DNA from: Gamsiella multidivaricata
Taxonomy: Eukaryota; Mortierellomycota; Mortierellomycetes; Mortierellales; Mortierellaceae
Direction of reading: 5' to 3'
DNA length: 64,000 nt
NCBI RefSeq assembly: GCF_025024155.1
Contig: NW_026251776.1
Location: 62,001-126,000 of the forward strand
This document shows positions 37,619-47,700 of this stretch, one piece after another. The position numbers were made by a program, and so were the translations under genes. A model generated the notes under the pieces. It did no database searches. It was not told where the DNA came from and was given only the letters and a program-made list of their open reading frames with translations. Position 1 is the stretch's first letter. The number at the start of each line of letters is the position of its first letter.

Positions 37619-39671
37619 ATGGCTACCGCATACAAAGTAATCCTGTCCTTCCAGGCCTTTTTTTTGTAATTGTTTTCACACAACAGCCTCGACACAAACC
37701 ATCGTCCTCATCCATGGTTTCTTTCCTTCATGTCTGCACTCCACGCTAGGGCCGGGAATCTCTGACTCAATCAGAAACCGCACGGCTATCGACGTTCCTT
37801 TCAGAGTGTCTTCTTGTAGGCACACTTAAGGTACGACTTTATCTTCCTAGCTCTGGAGTGTGCAAAGCACAGGGGGTGCACGTATACCGATACGATACAA
37901 TACAAGGAGAAACCAGAGATTGATGTAGGAACATGCACAGCATACTACTCGATGCAATCGACGCATCGGCGCCCCAGTCTCGCAAGGGCATCGACAAAGG
38001 AGAAAACAACCTTTAATTGCTCTCTGTCTCTCACTGGCCTCATGGATGTATAGCCGGATGATAACCGCACGCAGCCCGTTAACAACATAAGGGAGTCGCT
38101 GAGGATTTCCAGAACACTCTTTCTTAAACCATTGATGTCACTGTCGGCGCCTTGCGGAGATGAACAGGGGGGAAAGATGTGGCAATAAACAACATCAGTA
38201 CGCATGTTATTGACAGACAATGCCTCGTACAAAGGATACAACGCCCTAGTCATGTGTGACTGACTGACCAGATCTCCATGGTCATATAGCGCGTTGTCTG
38301 TTCAATCCTCAAAGACTCACGCTCTTCTCTTTCTCTTTTCCATCTCCTCCAGGGTTTTTACTATTTTGAGGTGTATCTACGAGGACGGGAGGAGCTACTT
38401 CTTCATGTATATAACGACATTAAACCGCCGTCGGATGGTCCCAGCAGCTTCACTCAACCAAATTCCCTCTCTCTTGCAAAGTCAAGGTAAAAAAGAATAA
38501 AAAAGAGACAACGCACGAGTCGAACAGTGATCTGCACAGGAAAAGGGCGCGCGAACAAATCACACATCATGTGCCTGACTAATGAGAAAGAGCATGTTCA
38601 TAGGCCCACCAACATCCTTTCCACGAGAACGTTACGGTCGTAAGTGTGCATGGTTGTTTCTTCATATCTGTATTCTTTTTTTTTCGGACAATACCATGGA
38701 GTCCTTTAGAACTGATAGGCATGCATTCTCTTCTTTCTTTCATGCCCTAGACTAAAACTGAGCTCTCCGAAACCAACGCCACCTCCACTAAGCCCAATTG
38801 ATACGGAGCTGGAGAAGGACGAGTCGCGCGCCACATTCTTAATTGCAGGATATCCCCGGTACAAATGTCCTTACGTCTGGGTAAGGACTATCTCATGACG
38901 GCATTGGGTGACGGGTAGTAAAGAGGGATTCTTTCTCTCTGAAGCACGCATACTAACTGATTAACAATTACCACAAACCGTACGGCTGGAACGAATACAG
39001 CTTCGGTCAAATCACAAACGACTTATTCAGAATAACAACGACCAGAAGGCGGAGGCGAACGACCCCCTGAAGCTGACCACCATTTCTGCATGGCGCACAG
39101 ATGGTACGTTCGGGCAGGAACAAAAAAAAAAAAAAAAAAAAAAAAAAACGTGGAAGATGGATAAAAGCTGACGGCGTCAAAAACTTACATTAGGTCTTTG
39201 ATTCATTTTTACTAGATATCCGGCTTTGGGATATCATGGCGGAAATTATCACGCTGACACTGTCACCATCGCCTATCAATCCGTTCCGGATTAGTCACGC
39301 GTACTTTGAGGCGCTGCCGCTGGAGGAATGTGTCGTTGCTACGGGTGCCATGATGGACTTTTTACAGAGAGTGTACATGAAAGATACCCCATACACCGAT
39401 GCAGGTGCGTTTTTGCGGTGGAGTGATTTCCCACGAGAAAAAAAAAAAAAATTGGCAGAAAAAGGTCAAATAACTGAAGGGATGCAAACTAACGGCCGTC
39501 GTTTGTTTTCATCCGCATCTGACAAAAATAGTATACGCCGATATTAAGCACCTCCAGAAGATGCATTTCGCTTTGTATGACGAGCTGCATTCTTTTCTGA
39601 CAGAACGACAAGAGGCAGCAGCGGCCGCTGGAGGCAATGGTCAGGTCGCGGTAGAGGCCGCGTTGCATTAG
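37619..39671 (+). CDS. Unrecognised multi-exon protein
   Basis: I do not recognise this protein. Its 3' part is well supported by in-phase splicing: exon 38353-38486 (GFYYFEVYLRGREELLLHVY...), exon about 38605-38640 (PTNILSTRTLRS), exon from 38752 (LKLSSPKPTPPPLSP ... YPRYKCPYVW), exon from about 39001 (LRSNHKRLIQ ... SAWRTD), exon from about 39217 (IRLWDIMAEIITLTLSP ... TPYTDA) and the last exon ending at TAG 39671 (VYADIKHLQKMHFALYDELHSFL, then an Ala/Gly tail). The 117-nt intron 38487-38604 has a clear CTAAT branch site. The first exon is uncertain; ATG 37619 (MATAYK, donor GTAATC) after a CT-rich leader fits in phase but needs a 716-nt intron. The best-supported part is about 250 residues, probably cytosolic or nuclear since no membrane segment is seen. 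Confidence 0.55.
39122..39148. repeat. 27-nt A homopolymer
   Basis: A run of 27 A within an intron of the unrecognised gene, between the exon ending SAWRTD and the one starting IRLWD. Confidence 0.85.
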
Positions 39672-39902
39672 ATTTCTTTAAAGAACGGCTTCTCTTTTTC
39701 AGGCTTACAGGATTACAGGACTGCAGGATGACATGATTGCAGGACAAGGCAGGACACACGGGATGCCGATGTCCTGTTTTGAAGTCTGTGAATCCATAAA
39801 CAAGAAGAAAACCATGTAGCGAGACCACGCTTTTTGCATCAGATCAATCAGGCAAATACTAAAAAAATAAATGAAAAGTCGCATCTCCCAAATGGCTCTC
39901 CC

Positions 39903-39935
<33 letters not shown>

Positions 39936-40076
39936 TTTCTCCCCTAATTGCCTGCATATCATAGAAAACAACAAAATTAGAGCTATAAAGAATTTGGTCC
40001 GCAGGGCTCAGGGCTTTTTTTTTATGTATATTATTATTAATCGTCATTCTTGGGCGCCACGGTCTTTAGCACAACT
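39672..40076. other. Convergent 3' flanks
   Basis: A 405-bp spacer between the unrecognised + gene and PEX12. It contains a short direct repeat of CAGGATTACAGGACTGCAGG type (39715-39745) and a 29-nt T run (39910-39938). No gene seen. Confidence 0.4.
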
Positions 40077-41938
40077 CTACATGCCAGCGTCGTTATACAA
40101 TTTTCGGAGATCATCCGTTCCACATCGCATTAGGGTGACAGGACATCTGCCATGGTCTTCCACTTGCTTGTACGCACATGGGTAGCAGTACACATATCCT
40201 GAAGACAGCGCCGTCGGATTCGTGATCGTCTTTAGGCAGATGGGGCAGATGTTTGCGGCTCTTGGGAGAGGCAGGCCTTCAGGATGGGGCTTGACTCGCT
40301 CAGGTGGTGGCACTTCCGCGGTATCACCGGCCGTCGAGGCCTTGCGGTAGTAATCAGACTGGTACCACCATTCCAGGAACTTGAAAAAGAAGATCGACAT
40401 TGGGAGTAGGACTTTGAGGAAATCGAGGGAACCGGATAGGAGTCCAAGGACGTTGTTCTGGATCGATTCTATCAATGAATTGGCTTGAGGTCTGGGCGCG
40501 TGCTTGGCTTTTTGTTGGATCTCGCGCTGATTTTTTTTTAAACAGAGAGAAGTTTGAATGGTTAGGTTTTTTTTTTTTTACAACGGACCAAAAAATAAAA
40601 ATCGGTAGCACTGGGGATCAACATACATAATCCGTAGCGCTCATGCGTTTGACTTCGATCCCGATCAGACGAAGCCATGGTGAGTAGAAGGGAGTTTTGT
40701 TGTAAAGATAACCAATGTAATGTGCGAGGATTGAGAGCTGGTAAAGGGCATTCACATATGGGTACCCCTTCTTGAAAATCTTGATCGCCATCGCCTTGGA
40801 CCTGACCGTAAACGGTTGCTATATGTCATGGATGGGAAATGCATAAGGTCAATTGATATATCGATGGTTCGCGAACCCAAAATATGTTCGAATCAATGTT
40901 GGAGTCAAAAGAAGAAGGAAAAAAAAGAAAAGGTCTTTTTGCATTACCCCCGTCAAGTCTTCTTCTTCCTGTGCAAACTCATCGCCAAAGAGTCGAGCAG
41001 CCTCGCCTCCAGAAATTTTTTCGTAGTACTCGTCTAATTTGCACTTCACATATGGCAATCCAATCTATATAAAAAAATATATTTAAAAATCCCGCCAGGC
41101 GTACATAGTGTCAGTTAGTCCGAGAGAGATCTGCAGGGCAGGGACGCATACATATCTATTAAAGCGACATCAGGCACTTCGAGAGAGATCCTTACCAGGA
41201 AAAGAAGCGATTTTCGAATATCCCGTTCCCGTAACTTGTTGGATCCTGGCATTGAGGATGTTGCCGCTGCTGCCGCTGCTGCCGCTGCTGTAGTTGCTAC
41301 TGAATCGTCATCGATATTAACTTTAGATTGCTTCACTACCCGAGGCGCCCTAACTCGCTTTAATCCGTAAAAGTTTTCTGCAAACGAGGCGCCTGAAGAG
41401 TTCCCGACATGACAAGATAGTAAAAGCAGAGTGTCAGTTTAAATGTAAAATGTCCGGCCGAATTGAAGAAAACTTGATCGTGCTCTTGTCTTCTGGAAAA
41501 AGAAAGAAAGAAAGAAAGATGTCTTTACCATATTCGCGGAGATAGTGCCGTTCGATAAAGAACATAAGGATCGCATAAAACTCTTCGTATCGGTTCACGA
41601 TCCAAATGAGATATCGGGGATACCGTTGTGCGTACACCTAGAATGTAGCCGATCCGCGGCCAAAAAAAAAAAAAAAAAGACAAAAAAGGAGAATAGACAT
41701 GTCAGGGTATCTCCATAAGTCGTCCCATGGAGAGACGATGGCGGTTGCCTAGCGCTGTTCCATATTCGATCGTGTCATAAATAATTGTTTGGCGCTCTGT
41801 CAAGGCGGGTTCCCTTACAGCGATAACATAGCGCAGGGCCGGTTCGAGCATCTCTCGCATCTTGTCCTGGGCGATCAGCTCAAACAGTGAAGGCCGGTCT
41901 GCCTGCGACCCTCCTCCGAGATTGGACATGAACTCCAT
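40077..41938 (-). CDS. PEX12: Peroxin-12, RING subunit of the peroxisomal ubiquitin ligase
   Basis: PEX12 is a peroxisomal membrane RING protein. With PEX2 and PEX10 it ubiquitinates the import receptor PEX5. Six exons (41819-41938, 41529-41637, 41196-41392, 40948-41064, 40627-40794, 40077-40526) join in phase to 386 residues. Matches run along the family: RPSLFELIAQDKMREML near the start, FFIERHYL, ASFAENFYGLKR, KSLLFLVIGLPYVKCKL, then FLEWWYQSDYY before the RING. The RING (CPIC, CYPC and a final CP) lacks part of the zinc ligands, as is normal for PEX12, which binds one zinc. A nine-Ala insert (about 41255-41290) is not seen in animal PEX12. It is divergent from prefoldin 2. Confidence 0.92.
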
Positions 41939-42239
41939 GGTTGCGGTTGGTCGTTTTTTGATGCCGAAAGGAGGGGAAATGTGTTCAAGAGCGGAGAGTA
42001 GAAAGGGGAAAAGGCGAAGCGAGCGGACGTGCTTCCTCCTTCCGTTCGGGGCGTGCATTTGAAAGAGAAATGCTTGCTCGGCTGGCGGCGATAGTGCACG
42101 TGATCGAATAGGACGATTTAGTTGAGATGATCAAAGATCGTCTGCAGAACACCCCATCAAAGCTGACCAGCTCTTTCCTCGCGAAAACAACACGACACGA
42201 CACGACACGACATCAAGGAAAGACAAAAACAGCAACACA
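41939..42239. promoter_or_regulatory. Divergent promoter, PEX12 and prefoldin 2
   Basis: A 301-bp gap between start codons of two opposite genes. It includes a CACGA-type repeat (42190-42212) just before the prefoldin ATG. No specific regulatory motif identified. Confidence 0.4.
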
Positions 42240-42894
42240 ATGTCAAGCAGTGCCAGCAGTAGCAGCGCGGGAGCATCGAGCAAGCAGCCTCGCCCGAGTG
42301 ATCAGGAACTGACTCAGACCTACAACACCATGAAGTCTGAGCTCAACCAGCTGGCGCAGAAGATCGGCGAACTTGAGACTGAATCGGATGAACACACGTA
42401 AATGCCATACGACACATGCCACACCTATGCTTCTTTTTTGCTTCTTGAAGATATTTCGGTTCTCTCCATCTTTGCACATGGAAGAGCGAATAGGCGGTAC
42501 GATACAGGATGAGAACAAAGATGTTAATATCATACAATGATCTGGTTTTGTTTGTTTTTTTCCTTGGTAGTCTCGTCGTCGACACGATCTCGCCTCTGGA
42601 CCCCGAGAGGAAGTGCTTCCGTTTGGTTGGAGGAGTACTCGTAGAACGTACCGTCAAGGAGGTCTTGCCAGCATTGAAGACCAACCAGGAAGGCGTAGGG
42701 ATTTATTTTATCGCTTGATCAACATAGTCAACATGGTCAATTGGCTTTTGATGTGTTACTAAGAATATCCTCCTACGCTGGCTACTTTCAAATAGATCAA
42801 GAATGTTACGATGCAGCTGGTGCAAAAGTACAAGAGCAAGGAGGACGAGTTCATGGCATTTCAGAAGAAGTACAACATTCAAGTCAAGCAATAA
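42240..42894 (+). CDS. Prefoldin subunit 2
   Basis: This is a beta-type subunit of the hexameric prefoldin chaperone, which delivers actin and tubulin chains to the CCT chaperonin in the cytosol. Exons 42240-42397, 42571-42694 and 42796-42894 join in phase to 126 residues. A Ser-rich start is followed by the first helix (QTYNTMKSELNQLAQKIGELE), the beta-hairpin core RKCFRLVGGVLVERTVKEVLP, and the second helix ending KKYNIQVKQ. This is the canonical PFDN2 pattern and length. Final intron donor is GTAGGG. Confidence 0.93.
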
Positions 42895-43569
42895 AGGAAG
42901 CCCCATTTCTGGGTACAGCGTCCCCCATGGAGCACAATTACTTATCGACATGCAGGCGAAGAGAGAGAAAAGACTGATTATGATTGCGAAGTGTCCAGGG
43001 CGTTGTTTATTGCGCGGTGGTATTTACATGTTTGAGTTGAGGCAGCTGGGAGGGCAATTGAAGCAATTGGACTTTTATTTCCTCATGGCCATGAAATCCC
43101 CTGTACCTGTAGTTGGTTGTGGGCCATCGCAGCAGCGATGCATATGCCTTGGATACTGCGCCGGCTATCTCGGACCTTGGGACCGTCCAATGGTTTGCGC
43201 CTTCTGTGCGTGGGTCACTCAGATTCAAATAGAGTGTGGGGGTTGTAGTTTGTGACCCTCTTTTTTTTTCTGTTAGTGGTATCCTCCAATTCACACAGCC
43301 TTCCCTTTTCTTTCGCTCTTTCTCTTTCTCACCCTCACCCTCTCTCACCCATTCGCCTCTTCTCTCATTTCCACGCCTTGACTTTCTTTCCAACCTCTTT
43401 TTTTTCTCTCTTCCCTTTACCTCCTCCCAAGGCAATTGTCCTGCCTTTCTTTACAGACTTCTTTTCAGGCACCAGAACTACCACTTCCCGTCCAATTGCC
43501 TGCGCCCTTTCCTTTTTCTGCCTACCTATCACCAATCATTACCCATCCCATACACACTTATACACAACC
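42895..43569. promoter_or_regulatory. Spacer and CT-rich promoter upstream of the BAG gene
   Basis: A 675-bp gap. 43260-43440 is strongly CT-rich on the + strand, which makes long open frames that are only leader sequence. No gene seen. Confidence 0.4.
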
Positions 43570-44351
43570 ATGACAGTTCTTAGCATAAAATGGGGCCGTG
43601 AGAAAACAGCCTTCGAGTTCAAGGACCGTTCACTCGCCGATATCCCCCTGGGTGAGCTCCGTCAACGGTGTCACGACTGGTCAGGAGTCCCCCTCGGTGG
43701 ATTGACCCTGATCTCTGCGGGCGCAACCATGAAGGACGACAAGGCCCCGCTCTCCTGCTTCGGCATCAAACCCAACGGCCAGATCACCATGATGGGCACC
43801 CGTCCCACAGTACGTTGCCTCCCGTCCTTTCATCTTCTCCTGTCTGCCCCTGTAGATTGTGTTCTGTCCTGTTCTATACCATGTCCACCATCCTAACCCT
43901 TCCCCCCCCCCCATCCCCTATCTTCCACACCTCCACACCACAGAAAACAGACATCCGCACGCTGACAACCAACGGCGATCCAGAAGAGTATGCCCTCATT
44001 ATCAAGATCCAGTCTTCTCTCCAAAAGACCCTCGACCTCGTCGCGCAACATGTTCCCCGCTATGAACAAGCCGTCCAGGACTACATCCAATCCAATTCGG
44101 GCCCCGTTAATCTTTCCCAAATACCCCTTCTACCCGCTCGAAAAGGTCTCCAGGACGCCCATGGTCTTCTTTCCGAGAACCTGCTCCAGTCTCTCCTGAT
44201 CTTTGATGGCGTCGTCTGTAAACCGGACTTTGAGGTCGCCCGTGCAACTAGGAGAGAGGCCGTCAAGGAAACACAGCGGCTCTTGGATGTTATTGATGAG
44301 ATGAATGAGCGCGTCAAGGCCTGTGATCGAGGCGCCCCTCAACAGCCATAA
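43570..44351 (+). CDS. UBL-BAG Hsp70 co-chaperone (BAG1-like)
   Basis: BAG proteins bind the Hsp70 ATPase domain and release nucleotide; a ubiquitin-like domain can link them to the proteasome. Exons 43570-43809 and 43944-44351 join in phase to 215 residues. Residues 1-80 look like a ubiquitin-like fold (TVLSIKWGREKTAFEF, then LTLISAGATMKDDKAPL and GQITMMG). Residues 110-210 are helical and end in the BAG signature region (LLQSLLIFDGVVCKPDFEVARATRR, KETQRLLDVIDEM). Architecture matches animal BAG1 and fission yeast Bag101-type proteins. A C9 tract sits in the intron (about 43903-43911). Confidence 0.86.
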
Positions 44352-44752
44352 TAAAAATTTCTGTCCCAAACAACTCATTCATATTCAAACAAGTTTGCCG
44401 TGTCGATCATGAAAATGCCGTAAAAGTCGAGATGCAGATTTCGCTTTTTTTTATATTTATATATATTTTTTTATTAGCTTCATGGTTATTAGGATTGTTG
44501 GCAACGGATATCAAGCCATGCATAGCATAGAATAGCATAGGCGTCAAGTAATGAGTTGAATACCAAACAAAAGAAACACAACAGGAATAAAGGACAAAGA
44601 CAAACAACACGAGGAAAGACAATGAGAGAATAGAACACATTGTTGTTGTACAATGGAAACCAACAACAGAAATACAAAACGAAACGAGCTGTAAAAGTAT
44701 GAACAAGGAAAAAGAAAATAAAATAGAGCCAGCAAGATCAACAGCTGGGTCT
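44352..44752. other. Convergent 3' flanks
   Basis: A 401-bp AT-rich spacer between the BAG gene and the KH gene, with AATAAA-like signals on both strands. No gene seen. Confidence 0.4.
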
Positions 44753-47700
44753 TCAGCGGTCCCAGCCTCCAACCATACTGTGATGTCCCGACTGATCCAG
44801 TTGCGAATTTGTAAGGAACGGGAGCGCTGAGTGGGACAACGTCGAACCGATACGGCCTTCCTTTTGGACCTCGTTCACATTGCCATTATTACCTCCGGCC
44901 TGGTTGGATCCATTGTTGCTCTGGGTATGGATATGAGTATGGGTATTGTAAGCGCCACCGTGGCTGATTGTGGCTCCGCCAATGATGCCACCGAGCCCAC
45001 TCGAGAACAGATCCCGTTCACCGCTGCCACTGAATGTTGACCCCGACGAAAAGTTCGCCATGTTCAATGGCGATCCATCACCAGCGCTCCCCCCGAGTCC
45101 CCCAAGAGATCGAGGAGATCCAAAGCTGTTGTCTGGCTGCTGACCCAGCGAGAGTCTGTTCATCGAGTTCACCAGCGATTTGCGACCATAGAGGTCAGAG
45201 CTGCTGTTGCTCAATCGCACCACATTCGGCAGAGGTACACCGGCATGTGTCGAATCATACAGCTGCTGGTTACTATATGTTGATCCCATCGACGGAACCG
45301 AGCCTCGGCGGTTCGCAAGCATCGATGAGGGTGGGGTCTGAGGAACAAGCCCTCCACTCCCTCCTTGGATACCCTGGTGCTGGAACTGATATGATCGGTA
45401 TCGGTTCCGCATGTCATCGAAAGGCTCGTCACTATCGTCTTCAGTAGAGATATCGTCGCTATTGACACTTCCTCCAGCTGATCCAAGGCCTCCTCCAATA
45501 GGCCCCAGGAACATGGTGTGATGACTGGCCGTGCTGTTGTGGCTAGAGTGCCGCTGGCGCTGCTGTGGGTATTGAATAGATTGGCCAAATGTAGATTGGG
45601 GTGGGTATGCTTGACCTGGTTGCTGCTGCTGCTGCTGCTGGTATAACATCTGCTGCTGATGTGATCGGTTGTTGCCACTATTGAGGGCAGGCCCATAACC
45701 TGGTCCAAAAGACGGCATTGATACCATCTTGTCTTCGTAGAACTGCATGCTGTCGCGTGAAACAAATGATCCGGACATGGGTCGTCGAGGAGATGGTTGG
45801 TGGTGCTGCTGAGGATGGTGTTGTTGCTGCGGCGACTGCTGTCCCATTGACTTTGAATAATTTGCGATATCGCTTGATGCGCCTTGGACAGGCGAGCTGT
45901 TGTTTGAGTACAAATGATTGGAAGGAACAGAGCCTGGGGTCTGGTATCCCATCGCACCGACATATGGCCCTTCCGGTGAGAACAGCTGTGTTTGTTGGCC
46001 TTGACCACCAGGTGTGTAAAATCCACTGTTGCCAACGCTGTTCATCCCAGGGGGCGGAGTACGAAACTGTCCAATGGCACCAGGGAAGCCTGGTGTGTTT
46101 GGCAAGTGTTGCTGCTGCTGCTGGTTCTGCTTCCCAGGGCTTGCCCATGGGTCGACGGGCAGCGATGTTAGTCGGTTAAATGAAGACGACTGGTTGTACT
46201 GATGCATTCCAGGAGCCTGACTTAGCGAAAACGAAGGTCCTGATGCGGCCGTGGCAGGTGCAGTCGTGGAGGATCCTGATCCTGGCAACAAGGACAGCTG
46301 CCGGTTGCTCTGTTCGGGCCAAGGAGGAGGTGAAGAGGCCACAGGAGGCAGCCCAGAGTTGGGTCCGTGCGAAAAGAGAGCCCGAATATCTGGTGCAACC
46401 ATCGAGCTGGATGTTTGTCCGCCTCCTCCGGTTGCTGAGGAGCGATTCAAAGTCTCGAAGGCATTACCTGTATTCTCAAACAGAGAATAGTTCAAGAATG
46501 TAGGGGCAGGGGCAGGGGCAGGGGTCGAAAGTTCTAAAGAGACATACATCAAAGGCCCCAAATTAGCTCCACGCAATTTCAGACCCTTTTCATGCAACAC
46601 GCGCCATTCATAATACCACTTTTGTCCTTACCTCCACTGGTCACAGAAGACAGGATCTTGCTATTGAAATGCGGAAATGCCTCGGCAAAAGAGTCTGACC
46701 TAGGACGCCGTACCCGAATCTCGTCGTCATAGACCTCGATCTGATTGTCGATCAGAAATTGCACCAGCAACTCTTTAGCGTTCTGCAGATAATCCTCGTT
46801 GTTGCGACTGTACTTGAATACGAACAAATGGTCCTCCTCCTCACTTTCCTCGCCCTCATCATCGCTGTCGGTCAAGCTGCTGAGAGATCTGGCCAGCTTT
46901 TCGTCGTTTTCGCTGACGTGGCCCTCCCGCTGCAGTCCTGTCTCCGATGCTTCATGGTCAACTGAGTGCTGCTTCTTGTGTTCTGTAGTAGATGGTGCCT
47001 TAGGTCCAACGTTGATTCCGGCTGCGGATTCGTTCTGCTTGTTGATGCAAGCAGCGGTCTCCACAGGGAGAGGAGGAACAAGAGTCATGTTCCATTCGTT
47101 CTTCATCTTATCCAGCACCTCGGTCTTGAACTCTGGTTTGGCCAAAACTCTAAACATCGCCTCCGAAAACGGGACCGGGTACACATATTGTTCGTCCACC
47201 AGAGAGAGCAGCATCGATGTCGCTTGATGGACAAGGGACTCTGGTCCTGAAATCCAGACAACGTCGCTCCCGGTCTCCTTTTCAGGAAATCTAATCATAG
47301 CATTGGTGGCGCTCTGGAGTTCGCTCAACTCTCGGGCGTGATCAGATAGAAGCGAGAGATGGTACTGCTTGGGTATGATAATGGAATGTTGTACAAAGTC
47401 CTTGTCCTTTGGGTTGACTAGCTCCATCACGGCATGCTTCAGATTCTCCAGATTGATGGCGTTCTTAGAGGGTGTCCTCGCCACGACATTGTCTAGGTTG
47501 TCAAAGTAGCCGCCAAGGTTGGCAAATTCCTCTGAATTCGAAAACTTGACGTAGACCCCAAACTTCTTCATGATGCGCTGAATGTTTTTGCCACCCACGC
47601 CGATAATCCGCTTGTGATATGTCTCCGGTACATAGAACGAAATCTCCGCCGGCAGTTCCTCCTGAAGCAGAGCTAGGGCTTCCACAGCCTTCACAGAGAT

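Noticed and set aside
37690..37735. IVLIHGF-like motif on the + strand suggesting an alpha/beta hydrolase
   Set aside because: The frame is very short and has no Ser-nucleophile motif or splice-compatible continuation.
38353..39671. Assignment of the unrecognised gene to SAP18 (Sin3-complex subunit)
   Set aside because: Only a loose pattern (a Trp and Asp before a helix) agrees; the core SAP18 motifs are not visible.
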